64,000 bases of DNA from Pseudomonas putida (GTDB lineage: Bacteria; Pseudomonadota; Gammaproteobacteria; Pseudomonadales; Pseudomonadaceae), in NCBI RefSeq assembly GCF_028682455.1, contig NZ_JANHLD010000003.1:372001-436000 (forward strand), in the 5' to 3' direction. Position 1 is the stretch's first letter. The number at the start of each line of letters is the position of its first letter. The notes under the pieces were generated by a model. That model saw nothing but the letters and a program-made list of their open reading frames with translations. It was not told the DNA's origin and ran no database searches. The position numbers and the translations under genes were made by a program. This document shows, in pieces, positions 9,594 through 18,103 of this stretch.

Positions 9594-9702
9594 GGAACGA
9601 TCCGTACGAGATAGATTCGCCCGATGATAACAGTTCAACCCAACCCGCTTGCAGATCTAAATCACGAGAGCAGCCGGCCATCCCTGGCCGCGCGCAGCAA
9701 TG

Positions 9703-10449
9703 TCAAAGCTGCTGCATCATCTTGCGCACGCCGGCCACATGGCGGCGGCTGACAATCAGGGCGTCGCCATTGAGGCCCTTGAGAAACAATTGAAAATGCC
9801 CAAGGGGTGTCCGCTGCAGGCGCTCGATGCGACTGCGGGCAACCAGCGCATTGCGGTGAATACGCACGAATCGTTCGCCAAATTCGTCCTCCAGTGCCTT
9901 GAGCGGCTCATCCAGCAGGACTTCGCCACCTTCGTGCCGCAGGGTCACGTACTTGTGATCGGCGATGAAGTAGATCACCTGGTCCAGCGGGATCAGCTCG
10001 ATGCCCTTGCGGGTCCGGGCACTGATATGACTGCGCGGCCCGCTGCCGCTCTCGGCGGCAGGGCGAGTCAGCGCCGCCAGTTGTACCCGACTCGGGCGCT
10101 CGGCCTTTTTCAAGGCTTCGCGTAGGGTATCGGGCTGCACCGGCTTGAGCACGTAACCCAAGGTACTGTCCTTGAAGGACTGCACGGTGAATTCATCATC
10201 ACCGGTACAGAACACCACGGCAGGCGGGGCTTCGCGCTCGCACAGGCGAGCAGCGACCTGAAGGCCATCCAGGCCCGGCATGCGGATGTCCAGCAGGACC
10301 ACCTCGGGTTTGAGGCTGTCAATCAGGGCCAGGGCCTCTTCGCCATTGGTGGCGCTGGGCTCCAGCACGGTATAGCCCTCCAGTTCACCGAGCAGTCGGC
10401 TCAAGCGTTCCCGGGCTTGGGGTTCGTCATCAACGATCAGGACATTCAT
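9703..10449 (-). CDS. algR: AlgR, LytTR-family response regulator
   Basis: AlgR controls alginate, type IV pili, rhamnolipid and cyanide genes in P. aeruginosa. The 248 residues equal the P. aeruginosa length. The receiver domain (1-120) has acidic D8/D9, phosphoacceptor D54 in VVLLDIRMPG, and K108 in VLKPVQ. The LytTR DNA-binding domain (about 140-248) shows IYFIADHKYVTL and RIHRNALVARSRI. The start is ATG at 10447-10449, not the longer upstream frame. The usual partner sensor FimS/AlgZ is not encoded between algR and argH in this window, so the kinase, if any, lies elsewhere. A candidate AlgU promoter lies 80 bases upstream. Confidence 0.96.
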   Translation of the reverse strand: MNVLIVDDEPQARERLSRLLGELEGYTVLEPSATNGEEALALIDSLKPEVVLLDIRMPGLDGLQVAARLCEREAPPAVVFCTGDDEFTVQSFKDSTLGYVLKPVQPDTLREALKKAERPSRVQLAALTRPAAESGSGPRSHISARTRKGIELIPLDQVIYFIADHKYVTLRHEGGEVLLDEPLKALEDEFGERFVRIHRNALVARSRIERLQRTPLGHFQLFLKGLNGDALIVSRRHVAGVRKMMQQL

Positions 10450-10768
10450 ATTGCGCTGGATTCCTGCGTGAGTCTCGCACAAGGATAGCGTAGACAGGTG
10501 AGGTGACGACCGTCACGGCGATCCACGCTCAGACTCGCACGATGGCTAAAGATTCACTGGCGCGGCAGGAAACATGCCGGGCCTCTGTCCAACTGTAGAC
10601 GGTTGCCGGAACGCTGCCGTTCAATCGCTAAATATCCTGTTGCATGCCGCCTTTGCAGCCAAAACCCGCATTCACCCGCATTTGCCCCGACCGCCGCCCT
10701 GCGGCGCAGGTGTCAACCCTGCTATTATCGGCACCACTTTTCCGTTCACGCCTTCAACGAGTGAATCC
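10450..10768. other. algR-argH divergent intergenic region
   Basis: This 319-base gap separates algR (minus) from argH (plus). It holds a candidate AlgU-type promoter for algR at 10529-10555, and for argH a possible -10 (TATTAT near 10724) without a convincing -35. No conserved coding frame is seen, and in particular nothing resembling the fimS/algZ sensor kinase. Confidence 0.7.
10529..10555 (-). promoter_or_regulatory. candidate AlgU (sigma-22) promoter of algR
   Basis: On the minus strand the sequence reads GAATCT, 16 bases, TCTGA. The AlgU/sigma-E-type consensus is GAACTT-N16/17-TCTGA, so the -10 matches fully and the -35 in 4 of 6. It would give a leader of about 70 bases before algR. 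AlgU control of algR is known in P. aeruginosa; use of this site is inferred. Confidence 0.4.
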
Positions 10769-12163
10769 ATGAGCACCGACAAGACCAATCAGTCCTGGGG
10801 CGGCCGCTTCAGTGAGCCCGTCGACGCCTTCGTCGCCCGTTTCACCGCCTCCGTCAATTTCGACCAGCGCCTGTACCGCCACGACATCATGGGTTCGATC
10901 GCCCATGCCACCATGCTGGCGAAGGTCGGCGTGCTCACCGACGCCGAGCGCGACACCATCGTCGATGGCCTCAAGACCATCCAGGCCGAAATCGAGGCGG
11001 GCAACTTCGACTGGCGCGTCGACCTCGAAGACGTGCACATGAACATCGAAGCACGCCTGACCGACCGCATCGGTATCACCGGTAAAAAACTGCACACCGG
11101 GCGTAGCCGCAATGACCAGGTCGCCACCGACATCCGCCTGTGGCTGCGTGACGAGATCGACCTGATCCTGGCCGAGATCACTCGCCTGCAACAAGGCCTG
11201 CTGGAACAGGCCGAGCGTGAAGCCGAGACCATCATGCCCGGCTTCACCCACCTGCAGACGGCCCAGCCGGTAACCTTCGGCCACCACCTGCTGGCCTGGT
11301 TCGAAATGCTCAGCCGCGACTACGAGCGCCTGGTCGACTGCCGCAAGCGCACCAACCGCATGCCCCTGGGCAGCGCCGCACTGGCGGGCACCACCTACCC
11401 GATCGACCGTGAGCTGACCTGCCAGCTGCTGGGCTTCGAAGCAGTAGGCGGCAACTCGCTGGACGGCGTTTCCGACCGCGACTTCGCCATCGAATTCTGT
11501 GCGGCCGCAAGCGTGGCGATGATGCACCTGTCGCGCTTCTCCGAAGAGCTGGTGCTGTGGACCAGCGCCCAGTTCCAGTTCATCGACCTGCCTGATCGCT
11601 TCTGCACCGGCAGCTCGATCATGCCGCAGAAAAAGAACCCGGACGTTCCAGAGCTGGTACGTGGCAAGACCGGTCGCGTGTTCGGCGCCCTGACCGGCCT
11701 GCTGACCTTGATGAAAGGCCAGCCCCTGGCCTACAACAAGGACAACCAGGAAGATAAAGAGCCGCTGTTCGACGCCGCCGACACCCTGCGCGACTCGCTG
11801 CGTGCCTTTGCCGACATGATCCCGGCGATCAAGCCGCGTCACGCCATCATGCGCGAAGCCGCCCTGCGTGGCTTCTCCACCGCCACCGACCTTGCCGACT
11901 ACCTGGTGCGTCGTGGCCTGCCGTTCCGTGATTGCCACGAAATCGTCGGTCACGCGGTCAAGTACGGTGTCGATACCGGCAAGGACCTGGCCGAGATGAG
12001 CCTGGACGAACTGCGCCAGTTCAGCGACCAGATCGAGCAGGACGTGTTCGCCGTGCTGACCCTCGAAGGCTCGGTCAATGCGCGTAACCACATCGGCGGC
12101 ACCGCACCTGCCCAGGTGCGCGCAGCCGTGGCTCGCGGCCAGGCGCTGCTGGCCAGCCGCTAA
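10769..12163 (+). CDS. argH: argininosuccinate lyase
   Basis: ArgH cleaves argininosuccinate to arginine and fumarate, the last step of arginine synthesis. It has 464 residues, the standard length. Visible family motifs are [10 protein letters not shown] at the N-terminus, [29 protein letters not shown], and the superfamily signature [12 protein letters not shown] with the flexible catalytic loop. The start is ATG at 10769 ([10 protein letters not shown]); a 65-residue in-frame upstream extension has no family match. It is divergent from algR. Confidence 0.97.
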   Translation: MSTDKTNQSWGGRFSEPVDAFVARFTASVNFDQRLYRHDIMGSIAHATMLAKVGVLTDAERDTIVDGLKTIQAEIEAGNFDWRVDLEDVHMNIEARLTDRIGITGKKLHTGRSRNDQVATDIRLWLRDEIDLILAEITRLQQGLLEQAEREAETIMPGFTHLQTAQPVTFGHHLLAWFEMLSRDYERLVDCRKRTNRMPLGSAALAGTTYPIDRELTCQLLGFEAVGGNSLDGVSDRDFAIEFCAAASVAMMHLSRFSEELVLWTSAQFQFIDLPDRFCTGSSIMPQKKNPDVPELVRGKTGRVFGALTGLLTLMKGQPLAYNKDNQEDKEPLFDAADTLRDSLRAFADMIPAIKPRHAIMREAALRGFSTATDLADYLVRRGLPFRDCHEIVGHAVKYGVDTGKDLAEMSLDELRQFSDQIEQDVFAVLTLEGSVNARNHIGGTAPAQVRAAVARGQALLASR

Positions 12164-12172
12164 GCCCCACGC

Positions 12173-12204
12173 CCAGGCTCGTCGGCGCCCTGCCGCGAGC
12201 CTGG
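12173..12204. terminator. hairpin between convergent argH and GST genes
   Basis: The inverted repeat CCAGGCTCG / CGAGCCTGG with a 14-base loop lies 10 bases after the argH stop and 12 bases before the GST stop. There is no T-tract, so it is a weak candidate for a shared terminator. Confidence 0.45.
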
Positions 12205-12215
12205 AGCATCAGCCG

Positions 12216-12878
12216 TCAACGCTTGCCGCTACGCACCATCTCAAGGAATGCAGGCATCTGCGCTTCCTTGTCTGCCGTGATTTTCTCCACGTTCGGGTTT
12301 TGCCTGAGCTGCTTGAGCAACCCCTTGGCTTCTGGGAAGTCCGCCAGCAGGTCCATATCGAATACATCCCTGCCTACCGCACTGGCCAGATCAAGGCTGA
12401 AGCAGAACTTCATGTCGGCAATCGTCAGCTCGTTGCCGGCAACGTAGGGCGAGAACTTGCCGTTGCGCTTGAGGGTTTCCACACCGGCCACCAGCTCTGC
12501 CTTGGCCTTGTCCTTGATGGCCGGGTCGACCTTGGCGCCAAAGAACGCCTCGGGATAGCAGGCGCGCGCCGGTAGTTCGATGTACAACTCGATCTCCTTG
12601 GCGAGCTCACGCACCTTGGCCCGGGCAAAGGGCTCGGCCGGCAGCAGGGGTTTGCCTGGCTGGGTCTGCTCGATGTACTCGAGGATCAGGCTGGTTTCGC
12701 TGAGGAAGCCGTGCTCGGTCTCAAGCACCGGCACCTTGCCCCGCGGACTGACTTTCAGCGCTTGTGGGCTCTGACCACCAAAAAACAGCACCTCTTCGAA
12801 CGGAATGCCCTTTTCCAGCAGCGCCAGTTTGACCATGTTGTAGTAGTTGCTGACTGCGAATCCATGAAGCTTGAGCAT
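12216..12878 (-). CDS. glutathione S-transferase family protein
   Basis: This 220-residue cytosolic GST-like protein has a thioredoxin-fold N-terminal domain (1-78), with the segment KVSPRGKVPVLETEHGFLSETSLI holding the cis-Pro and the glutathione-binding Glu-Ser-type pair (here ETS). An all-helical C-terminal domain (about 88-215) includes the N-capping region NELTIADMKF. Substrate is unknown. It converges with argH and its promoter region faces the small gene at 13025. Family is clear, class is not. Confidence 0.9.
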   Translation of the reverse strand: MLKLHGFAVSNYYNMVKLALLEKGIPFEEVLFFGGQSPQALKVSPRGKVPVLETEHGFLSETSLILEYIEQTQPGKPLLPAEPFARAKVRELAKEIELYIELPARACYPEAFFGAKVDPAIKDKAKAELVAGVETLKRNGKFSPYVAGNELTIADMKFCFSLDLASAVGRDVFDMDLLADFPEAKGLLKQLRQNPNVEKITADKEAQMPAFLEMVRSGKR

Positions 12879-13024
12879 GAAAACAGCCTCCAGGCCGTAA
12901 AGGGGTTGGCGGGGCAGTTATAGACCCACCCGGGGATACTGACCAGCATCATGGCGATCGTCGATAGCCAGGCATTACCGATAATGCCGTGGCAAACTGA
13001 GCATCCATCCAGAGGAGTCCGCCG

Positions 13025-13309
13025 ATGAGCGAGCACAACGAAATCGACAACGATGAAGAAGAATTCGCCGAGTCGACCCTGATCCAGGCGATCGAAAACC
13101 AGATCGAAAGCGACAACCCACCAGCGGCCAAGGCCATCTTCAACAAGCTGACCCTGGTCGGTTACGAACGTGACGACATTCTCAATCTCATGGCCCATGT
13201 ACTGGCGATCGAGATCGACGCCATGCTTGATGAAGACCGTGCGTTCAATACCGAATGGTACGAAACCGCCCTGCGCGCCCTGCCCGAGCTTCCTCCAGAA
13301 AAGGACTGA
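13025..13309 (+). CDS. small acidic conserved protein of unknown function
   Basis: This 94-residue protein begins with a strongly acidic tail (SEHNEIDNDEEEFAEST), followed by helical segments (IQAIENQIESDNPPAAKAIF, then YERDDILNLMAHVLAIEIDAML) and an ALPELPPEKD end. The start ATG is preceded by AGAGGAG, an excellent ribosome site, so it is very likely translated. No signal peptide, membrane segment or cysteines are present. I do not recognise a named family. The helical pattern with an acidic N-terminus would fit an adaptor or protein-binding role, but that is only a guess. It lies between the GST and TIGR02647 genes. Confidence 0.8.
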   Translation: MSEHNEIDNDEEEFAESTLIQAIENQIESDNPPAAKAIFNKLTLVGYERDDILNLMAHVLAIEIDAMLDEDRAFNTEWYETALRALPELPPEKD

Positions 13310-13393
13310 AGCAAAAGCGGATTTACCTGACTACACTGCAAAGCCAGGCACCGGCGACGGTGCTGCCCTCCTTGTCTGGAAGTCGGAGTCTCT

Positions 13394-13639
13394 ATGTCGT
13401 TTACCCCCGATCTGATTGCCGAGCTTGAAGTCCTTGCCCTGTTCAACCTGGATAGCAGCCAGGAAGGGATCAAGGTCCATAACACTGCCTCCAAAGAGCT
13501 CATCGCTGCAGCCAAGCGCCTGTACGACAAACAACTGACCGACCAGCCCGATGGCGGCTACCTGACCAGCCTGGGGCACGATGCTGCCGAGCACGCGCAG
13601 CAACTGCTGACCATTCTGAGAGTCGCCCAGCCTGCCTGA
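13394..13639 (+). CDS. TIGR02647 family protein
   Basis: This 81-residue protein with MSFTPDLIAELEVLALFNLDSSQEG and HNTASKELIAAAKRLYDKQLTDQPDGGYLT matches the TIGR02647 family known from Pseudomonas and relatives, sometimes described as DNA-binding. It is entirely cytoplasmic and helical. GGAG lies 6 bases before the ATG. It is followed by a REP-type palindrome and then cyaA. Function is not established. Confidence 0.85.
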   Translation: MSFTPDLIAELEVLALFNLDSSQEGIKVHNTASKELIAAAKRLYDKQLTDQPDGGYLTSLGHDAAEHAQQLLTILRVAQPA

Positions 13640-13650
13640 CACCTGAAAAT

Positions 13651-13710
13651 CGCGGGGCAAGCCCGCTGCCACAGGCCAAATCCAACCTGTGGCAGCGGTC
13701 TTGCCCCGCG
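13651..13710. repeat. REP-type palindrome pair
   Basis: CGCGGGGCAAGCCCGCTGCC on one side and its near-reverse-complement on the other face each other around a 10-base centre (REPIN layout), between the TIGR02647 gene and cyaA. The core CGGGGCAAGCCCGCT recurs at 25821. Confidence 0.8.
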
Positions 13711-13800
13711 ACGCATTGAAGCGCTAGTAAAATGGCGTCAAAAACCCCGCCACAAAGGCTACACTCGCCGGTGCTCCCCTGACGGCCAGTTTTAGCGCGC

Positions 13801-16650
13801 ATGAACCACCCCCATGAAATCCGCCCCGACCTCGACGAGGGCATCGACCGCAAGGTGCTCAGCCAACTGCGCACACGCTTCCTCACGCTCAATCGAGGGC
13901 GCCTGGAGCGGGCCAGAGAGGGGTTGTCCAACCGCCAGCAACTGGTCCTGACGCTGCTGCCGCTGTTCCTCCACGTCAATCACCCGCTGCTGCCAGGCTA
14001 TGTTTCCGGCACGACCCCGGCGGGCGTCTCAGGTTTTGAGCCTGACGCACAGGTACTTGCCGAGGCCCAGCGCCTGACCCGCTCCTTTTCTTACAAGGCG
14101 CGGCGTGGCAATCCGCCCCAGCCGATCCTCGGCCTGTTCCTGATGGGCAGCCTGGGCACCCTGGCCCAGGCAGAGCAGAGCGACATGGACGTGTGGGTCT
14201 GCCATGACGCCGCGCTGAGTGAAAACGAGCTGGTCGAACTGCGCAAAAAGTGCCAGCTGCTGGAAGCCTGGGCAGCCAGCCAGGGCGCCGAAGCCCACCT
14301 GTTTTTGATCGAACCCCAAAGCTTCGTGCAAGGTGAGCGCGACAGCCAGCTCAGTTCCGACGACTGTGGCACCACCCAACATTATTTGCTGCTCGATGAG
14401 TTCTACCGCACCGCCATCTGGCTGGCCGGGCGCACCCCGCTGTGGTGGCTGGTCCCGGTCTATGAAGAGCCACGCTACCGGGACTACATCGAAACCCTGC
14501 TTTCAAAGCGCTTCGTGCGCGCCGAAGACAACCTGGACCTGGGCCATCTGGCGCACATCCCGCCTGGCGAGTTCGTCGGTGCCGGGCTGTGGCAGCTGTA
14601 CAAGGGAATCGAGTCGCCCTACAAATCGGTCCTCAAGCTGCTGCTGACCGAGGTCTATGCCAGCGAGTATCCCCATGGGCAGTGCCTTAGCCTGCAATTC
14701 AAGCAGGCCGTGTTCGCCAACCGCCTGGACCTCGATGAGCTCGACCCCTACATAATGGTGTACCGGCGCATCGAGCAATACCTGCTCGGGCGCGGCGAAA
14801 AAGAGCGTCTGGAGCTGGTAAGGCGCAGTCTGTACCTGAAGGTCAACAAGAGGCTCAGTGGCCTCGCGCCACAGCGCACCCACAGCTGGCAGCGCAACCT
14901 GCTGCAGCGCCTGAGCCAGGAATGGGGATGGGACGAGCGCCAACTGGCCCTGCTCGACAGCCGCAGCCAGTGGAAGGTGCGCCAGGTCGCCGTCGAGCGC
15001 CGGGCACTGGTCGCCGAACTGAACTACAGCTACCGCTTTCTCTGCCAGTTCGCCCGTACTCGCCATGCCACCCACCGCATCGACCAGCGCGACCTGAGCG
15101 TACTCGGCCGACGCTTGTATGCAGCCTTCGAGCGTCGTGCCGGCAAGATCGAGTTCATCAACCCCGGGGTGGCCCCGGACCTGGCCGAAGACACCCTGAC
15201 CCTGGTCCAGTCGCCCAACCGCAAGGAGCCCGGGCAGCATCACTGGGGGTTGTACAACGGCAACCTGGGCGTCCATGAGTGGGAACACTTCGCGCCGATC
15301 AAGCGCTGCCACCAGTTGCTTGAGCTGCTGGCCTGGGCCCACCGCAATGGTGTCATCGACAGCAGCACCCGCCTGGCCCTGCACCCAGGTGTCAGTGACT
15401 TGAGTGAGTACGAGCTGTTCAACCTGCTCGGCAGCCTGCAACAGAGCGTGGCCCTGCCGCTGCCCCCGGTCAGCGATCAGCGCCTGCTGCAACCCAGCGT
15501 GGTCGATGAAATGCTGGTACTGGTCAATGTCGGGATCGACCCGCTGCAGCAGCACCGTGACCTGAACATCCTGATGACCACCGAGCGTACCGACTCGCTC
15601 AGTTATGCCGGGGTACGCGAGAACCTGGTGCTGACACTGGACCAGGTCACGCTCAACAGCTGGAATGAAGTACAGGTTCAGCGCTACGACGGCGAGCATG
15701 CGCTGATGCGCTGCCTGCGCGACTACCTCAACAGCCTGGGCAACGCCGGGCATCGGCCGCTATTGCGGGTGCGCTGCTTTTGCCATAACCGGGCACAGGC
15801 CATCGCCCAGCGGGTCGAGGAAGTGTTCACCACCGCCCAGGCGCTGCTCGCCCAGGGCCAGAACCACCGCTACCTGTTGCAGGTCCAGCAACACACCCAT
15901 GTGCTGGAACTGCAAGCCGGTGCAGTCGAGTTGGTCACCCTGGACGATCACAAGGCGCTGCTGGGCTACCTGTGCGAAGAACGTGTCGACTACAGCCCCG
16001 TGTACCTGGACGCCAACGCCCTGCAGGCGCTGGAGCTGGCGCAGGTCTTGCCTTTGGGCTTGCCCCATTGCATCCAGGTGTTCTACCGGGTCCAGGATGC
16101 CTGGGCAGATCTCTATGTGCTGGATGAGCACAATGCCCTGTGGCAACAGCGCCTGCCGTTTCATCACGAAAGCGCCCTGCTGCTGCCGCTGCAGCGCTTC
16201 TTGCAGTCGATCATTTTTCGTCGTGACGCTCGCCAGCCACTGGACAACCTGCACGGGCAGGGCTCACTGGAGGTGCTCTACTACCAGCTGGCACCCCCGG
16301 GCCCGGGCAAAGCCCGCTCGGCCGAACCACGTCCGGCGCCGAGCCTGAGCATCGATGCGCCCTACTACGAAGTGCAGGCCATCGTGCAACCCGGCATCGA
16401 CGACGATGTCCAGGTCACGCTCTACTGCAATCAGCGGGAATTTTCAGAGCTCGAACATGGCGACCAGCTCTATGTCATGGTCGCCCGGGAAATCATCGAG
16501 CAGCGTCGGGAAACCGAGCGCTATCGTTGCTACATCACCGACCTGGACCTGTCCGGCCTGCTGGCCGACGGGCAAGGTTCGAGCATGCTCTACCTGCGCT
16601 ACAAGGGTGAACTGGAGCGTTCGCTCAACGAAGCCCTGGCGCAGGTCTGA
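13801..16650 (+). CDS. cyaA: class I adenylate cyclase
   Basis: CyaA makes cAMP from ATP. The 949-residue protein has the class I layout: an N-terminal catalytic nucleotidyltransferase domain (about 1-540) and a large C-terminal regulatory part. The active-site signature is MGSLGT-x6-SDMDVWV, with G116-S117 and acidic D128/D130. Further family blocks are DEFYRTAIWLAGRTPLWW and EYPHGQCLSLQFKQAVF. cAMP made here would feed Vfr and possibly the cyclic-nucleotide-binding channel at 28640-30070. The start ATG at 13801 is the only plausible one. The gene is monocistronic and converges with rnk 3 bases later. Confidence 0.97.
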   Translation: MNHPHEIRPDLDEGIDRKVLSQLRTRFLTLNRGRLERAREGLSNRQQLVLTLLPLFLHVNHPLLPGYVSGTTPAGVSGFEPDAQVLAEAQRLTRSFSYKARRGNPPQPILGLFLMGSLGTLAQAEQSDMDVWVCHDAALSENELVELRKKCQLLEAWAASQGAEAHLFLIEPQSFVQGERDSQLSSDDCGTTQHYLLLDEFYRTAIWLAGRTPLWWLVPVYEEPRYRDYIETLLSKRFVRAEDNLDLGHLAHIPPGEFVGAGLWQLYKGIESPYKSVLKLLLTEVYASEYPHGQCLSLQFKQAVFANRLDLDELDPYIMVYRRIEQYLLGRGEKERLELVRRSLYLKVNKRLSGLAPQRTHSWQRNLLQRLSQEWGWDERQLALLDSRSQWKVRQVAVERRALVAELNYSYRFLCQFARTRHATHRIDQRDLSVLGRRLYAAFERRAGKIEFINPGVAPDLAEDTLTLVQSPNRKEPGQHHWGLYNGNLGVHEWEHFAPIKRCHQLLELLAWAHRNGVIDSSTRLALHPGVSDLSEYELFNLLGSLQQSVALPLPPVSDQRLLQPSVVDEMLVLVNVGIDPLQQHRDLNILMTTERTDSLSYAGVRENLVLTLDQVTLNSWNEVQVQRYDGEHALMRCLRDYLNSLGNAGHRPLLRVRCFCHNRAQAIAQRVEEVFTTAQALLAQGQNHRYLLQVQQHTHVLELQAGAVELVTLDDHKALLGYLCEERVDYSPVYLDANALQALELAQVLPLGLPHCIQVFYRVQDAWADLYVLDEHNALWQQRLPFHHESALLLPLQRFLQSIIFRRDARQPLDNLHGQGSLEVLYYQLAPPGPGKARSAEPRPAPSLSIDAPYYEVQAIVQPGIDDDVQVTLYCNQREFSELEHGDQLYVMVAREIIEQRRETERYRCYITDLDLSGLLADGQGSSMLYLRYKGELERSLNEALAQV

Positions 16651-16653
16651 GGC

Positions 16654-17073
16654 TCAGAGGTCGTAGTTGCCCGCGGCTTCTGGCTGGTACTCGACTTCCA
16701 GCAGCTTGAGCTTGAGGGTCTTGCCGCCCGGGGCCGGCCAATCGATCTGCTCGCCTACCGACAAGCCCAGCAGTGCACTGCCGATCGGTGCGAGGATCGA
16801 GATCTTGCCTTCGTCGGCATTGGCGTCCTTGGGGTACACGAGCGTGAGGTGATAGTCCTTGCCGCTGGCTTCTTCGCGGCAATGAACCCGGGAGTTCATG
16901 GTCACGACACCGGCCGGAACTTCCTCGTGACCGACCTGATCGGCGCGGTCCAGCTCGTCCTGCAAGGCGAGCACACCCGGCGACTCCTGCATCTTTTCAT
17001 CGAGGCTGTCGATCAGACGCTCGAGACGCTGTACGTCCAATCGGGTGACGATAATGGAAGGCTTGGTGCTCAT
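16654..17073 (-). CDS. rnk: Rnk, nucleoside diphosphate kinase regulator (GreA/B-like)
   Basis: Rnk binds RNA polymerase through a GreA-like C-terminal domain and affects nucleoside diphosphate kinase levels and alginate in Pseudomonas. It has 139 residues. The N-terminal short coiled coil (IIVTRLDVQRLERLIDSL) is followed by the GreA/B C-terminal fold with YHLTLVYPKDAN, ISILAPIGSALLGLSVGE and IDWPAPGGK. The start is ATG at 17071-17073 with AAGGAG 12 bases upstream. It converges with cyaA. A terminator for the upstream genes stands just before its promoter. Confidence 0.94.
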   Translation of the reverse strand: MSTKPSIIVTRLDVQRLERLIDSLDEKMQESPGVLALQDELDRADQVGHEEVPAGVVTMNSRVHCREEASGKDYHLTLVYPKDANADEGKISILAPIGSALLGLSVGEQIDWPAPGGKTLKLKLLEVEYQPEAAGNYDL

Positions 17074-17111
17074 GATCCAGTCAGACTCCTTTTTTTGAGC
17101 GATATAAAGCA

Positions 17112-17135
17112 AAACCCCGCCCAAGGGCGGGGTTT
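17112..17135 (-). terminator. intrinsic terminator after cyaY-DUF1289
   Basis: An 8-bp CCCCGCCC/GGGCGGGG stem with a 2-base loop, extended by 3 A-T pairs, is followed on the minus strand by TTTTGCTTT. It would end the cyaY-DUF1289 transcript before rnk begins. Confidence 0.8.
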
Positions 17136-17206
17136 GCAGGAATTCGGCACTGCCGAAGCAAGTTCGACACTACCACAGCCAATTAAATACACAATAGCTG
17201 AAGGGT

Positions 17207-17428
17207 CTACGCCAATCCGGCCAATTGTCGGCGGGCCTGGGCCTCCTGGCAGATCTGCCGGCGGCGCTGGTCATCGGCCGAACGCCACAGGCGAATGTCC
17301 TCGACATGGCGGTAGCAGCCAATGCAGACCTTGTGCTCATCCAGCCGGCAGGTGCTGATGCAAGGCGATGGCACGGCCGGACTGACATTACTGTAGAGCG
17401 GCTTGGCCGGCTTCGGCGGAGTGCTCAT
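17207..17428 (-). CDS. DUF1289 domain protein
   Basis: This 73-residue cysteine-containing protein shows the DUF1289 pattern SPCISTCRLDEHKVCIGCYR followed by a D-x-R-L-W-R-S-A-D-D-Q-R-R-R-Q element. Four cysteines (C-x3-C-x7-C-x2-C) suggest metal or iron-sulfur binding. It begins 1 base after the cyaY stop, so it is co-transcribed with cyaY, which hints at an iron-related role; this is inference. The start ATG is at 17426-17428. Confidence 0.9.
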   Translation of the reverse strand: MSTPPKPAKPLYSNVSPAVPSPCISTCRLDEHKVCIGCYRHVEDIRLWRSADDQRRRQICQEAQARRQLAGLA

Positions 17429-17429
17429 A

Positions 17430-17762
17430 TCAGATATCTTCGAAATCGAGCTTCTCGCCCACGCGCTCCCAGACGATCCGCTCGAGCATCTCGCCCAGCA
17501 GCTCTTCGGTCTTCTCGCAGGTCCACTTGCCGCTCTGTTCGTCGTAGTCGAAGTGGAAGCCGCCGGACTTGTCGGCCAGCCACAGCTGGCGCAGCGGCTC
17601 CTGGCGACTGAAGATCAGTTGGCTGCCGTTGTCGAACTTGATGGTCAGGACCCCAGCGGAGTTCTCCATGTCCAGATCCAGGTCAGTGTCATCGAACAGG
17701 TCTTCCAGTGCCTGTTGGGTCGCATCGACCAGGTCGTGAAAACGCGCTTCGGTCAAACTCAT
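17430..17762 (-). CDS. cyaY: CyaY, bacterial frataxin
   Basis: Frataxin binds iron and tunes IscS-dependent iron-sulfur cluster assembly. At 110 residues it is of usual length. The acidic first helix (ARFHDLVDATQQALEDLFDDTDLDLD) and the sheet with GVLTIKFDNGSQLIFSRQEPLRQLWLA and GGFHFDY are diagnostic. The start is ATG at 17760-17762 with GAGGT upstream; the longer in-frame extension is not frataxin-like. It is divergent from lptM. Confidence 0.96.
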   Translation of the reverse strand: MSLTEARFHDLVDATQQALEDLFDDTDLDLDMENSAGVLTIKFDNGSQLIFSRQEPLRQLWLADKSGGFHFDYDEQSGKWTCEKTEELLGEMLERIVWERVGEKLDFEDI

Positions 17763-17892
17763 TGCAAGAACCTCAAAAATGTCTGCACACACGCAAGCCG
17801 GGCAAGATACGAGTGCCGCGCACCGAATGCAAAGGATAACGCCCCGTCCATACCCCCGCAGCCACCCCCCGCCCGACGGCGGGGCGCCTGCA

Positions 17893-17921
17893 TAGGCAAG
17901 GCGGCAGGTGCTCGGTATACT
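17893..17921 (+). promoter_or_regulatory. sigma-70 type promoter of lptM-lysA operon
   Basis: TAGGCA (-35, 4 of 6) is separated by 17 bases from TATACT (-10, 5 of 6). Transcription would begin near 17928, about 30 bases before the lptM start. Confidence 0.55.
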
Positions 17922-17956
17922 CGGGCGCAATACTGCTTATTTCAAAGGATTACGCC

Positions 17957-18094
17957 ATGAAGCGCCTGATCTCCACCCTCGCGGCGCTCGTCGCGGTTGC
18001 CTGCCTTGTTTCCGCCTGTGGCCAGAAGGGCCCGCTGTACCTGCCAGACGACGGCAAAGACGGCAAGAAATCGCAATCGCACCAGCATCAGTAA
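17957..18094 (+). CDS. lptM: LptM (YifL/LppL) small lipoprotein
   Basis: This 45-residue lipoprotein has signal peptide residues 1-20, lipobox LVSAC with Cys21 as the acylated residue, and the conserved CGQKGPLYLP motif after it. LptM assists maturation of the LptDE lipopolysaccharide translocon at the outer membrane by promoting LptD disulfide formation. AAAGGAT lies before the ATG. It is the first gene of the lptM-lysA-dapF-DUF484-xerC-HAD operon, 9 bases before lysA, the conserved Pseudomonas order (lppL-lysA). Confidence 0.93.
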   Translation: MKRLISTLAALVAVACLVSACGQKGPLYLPDDGKDGKKSQSHQHQ

Positions 18095-18103
18095 GGGTAA
18101 ACC

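Noticed and set aside
10754-12091. 445-codon open frame antisense to argH
   Set aside because: High GC leaves long open frames opposite real genes; the composition is Val/Gly/Gln-rich without any recognisable domain.
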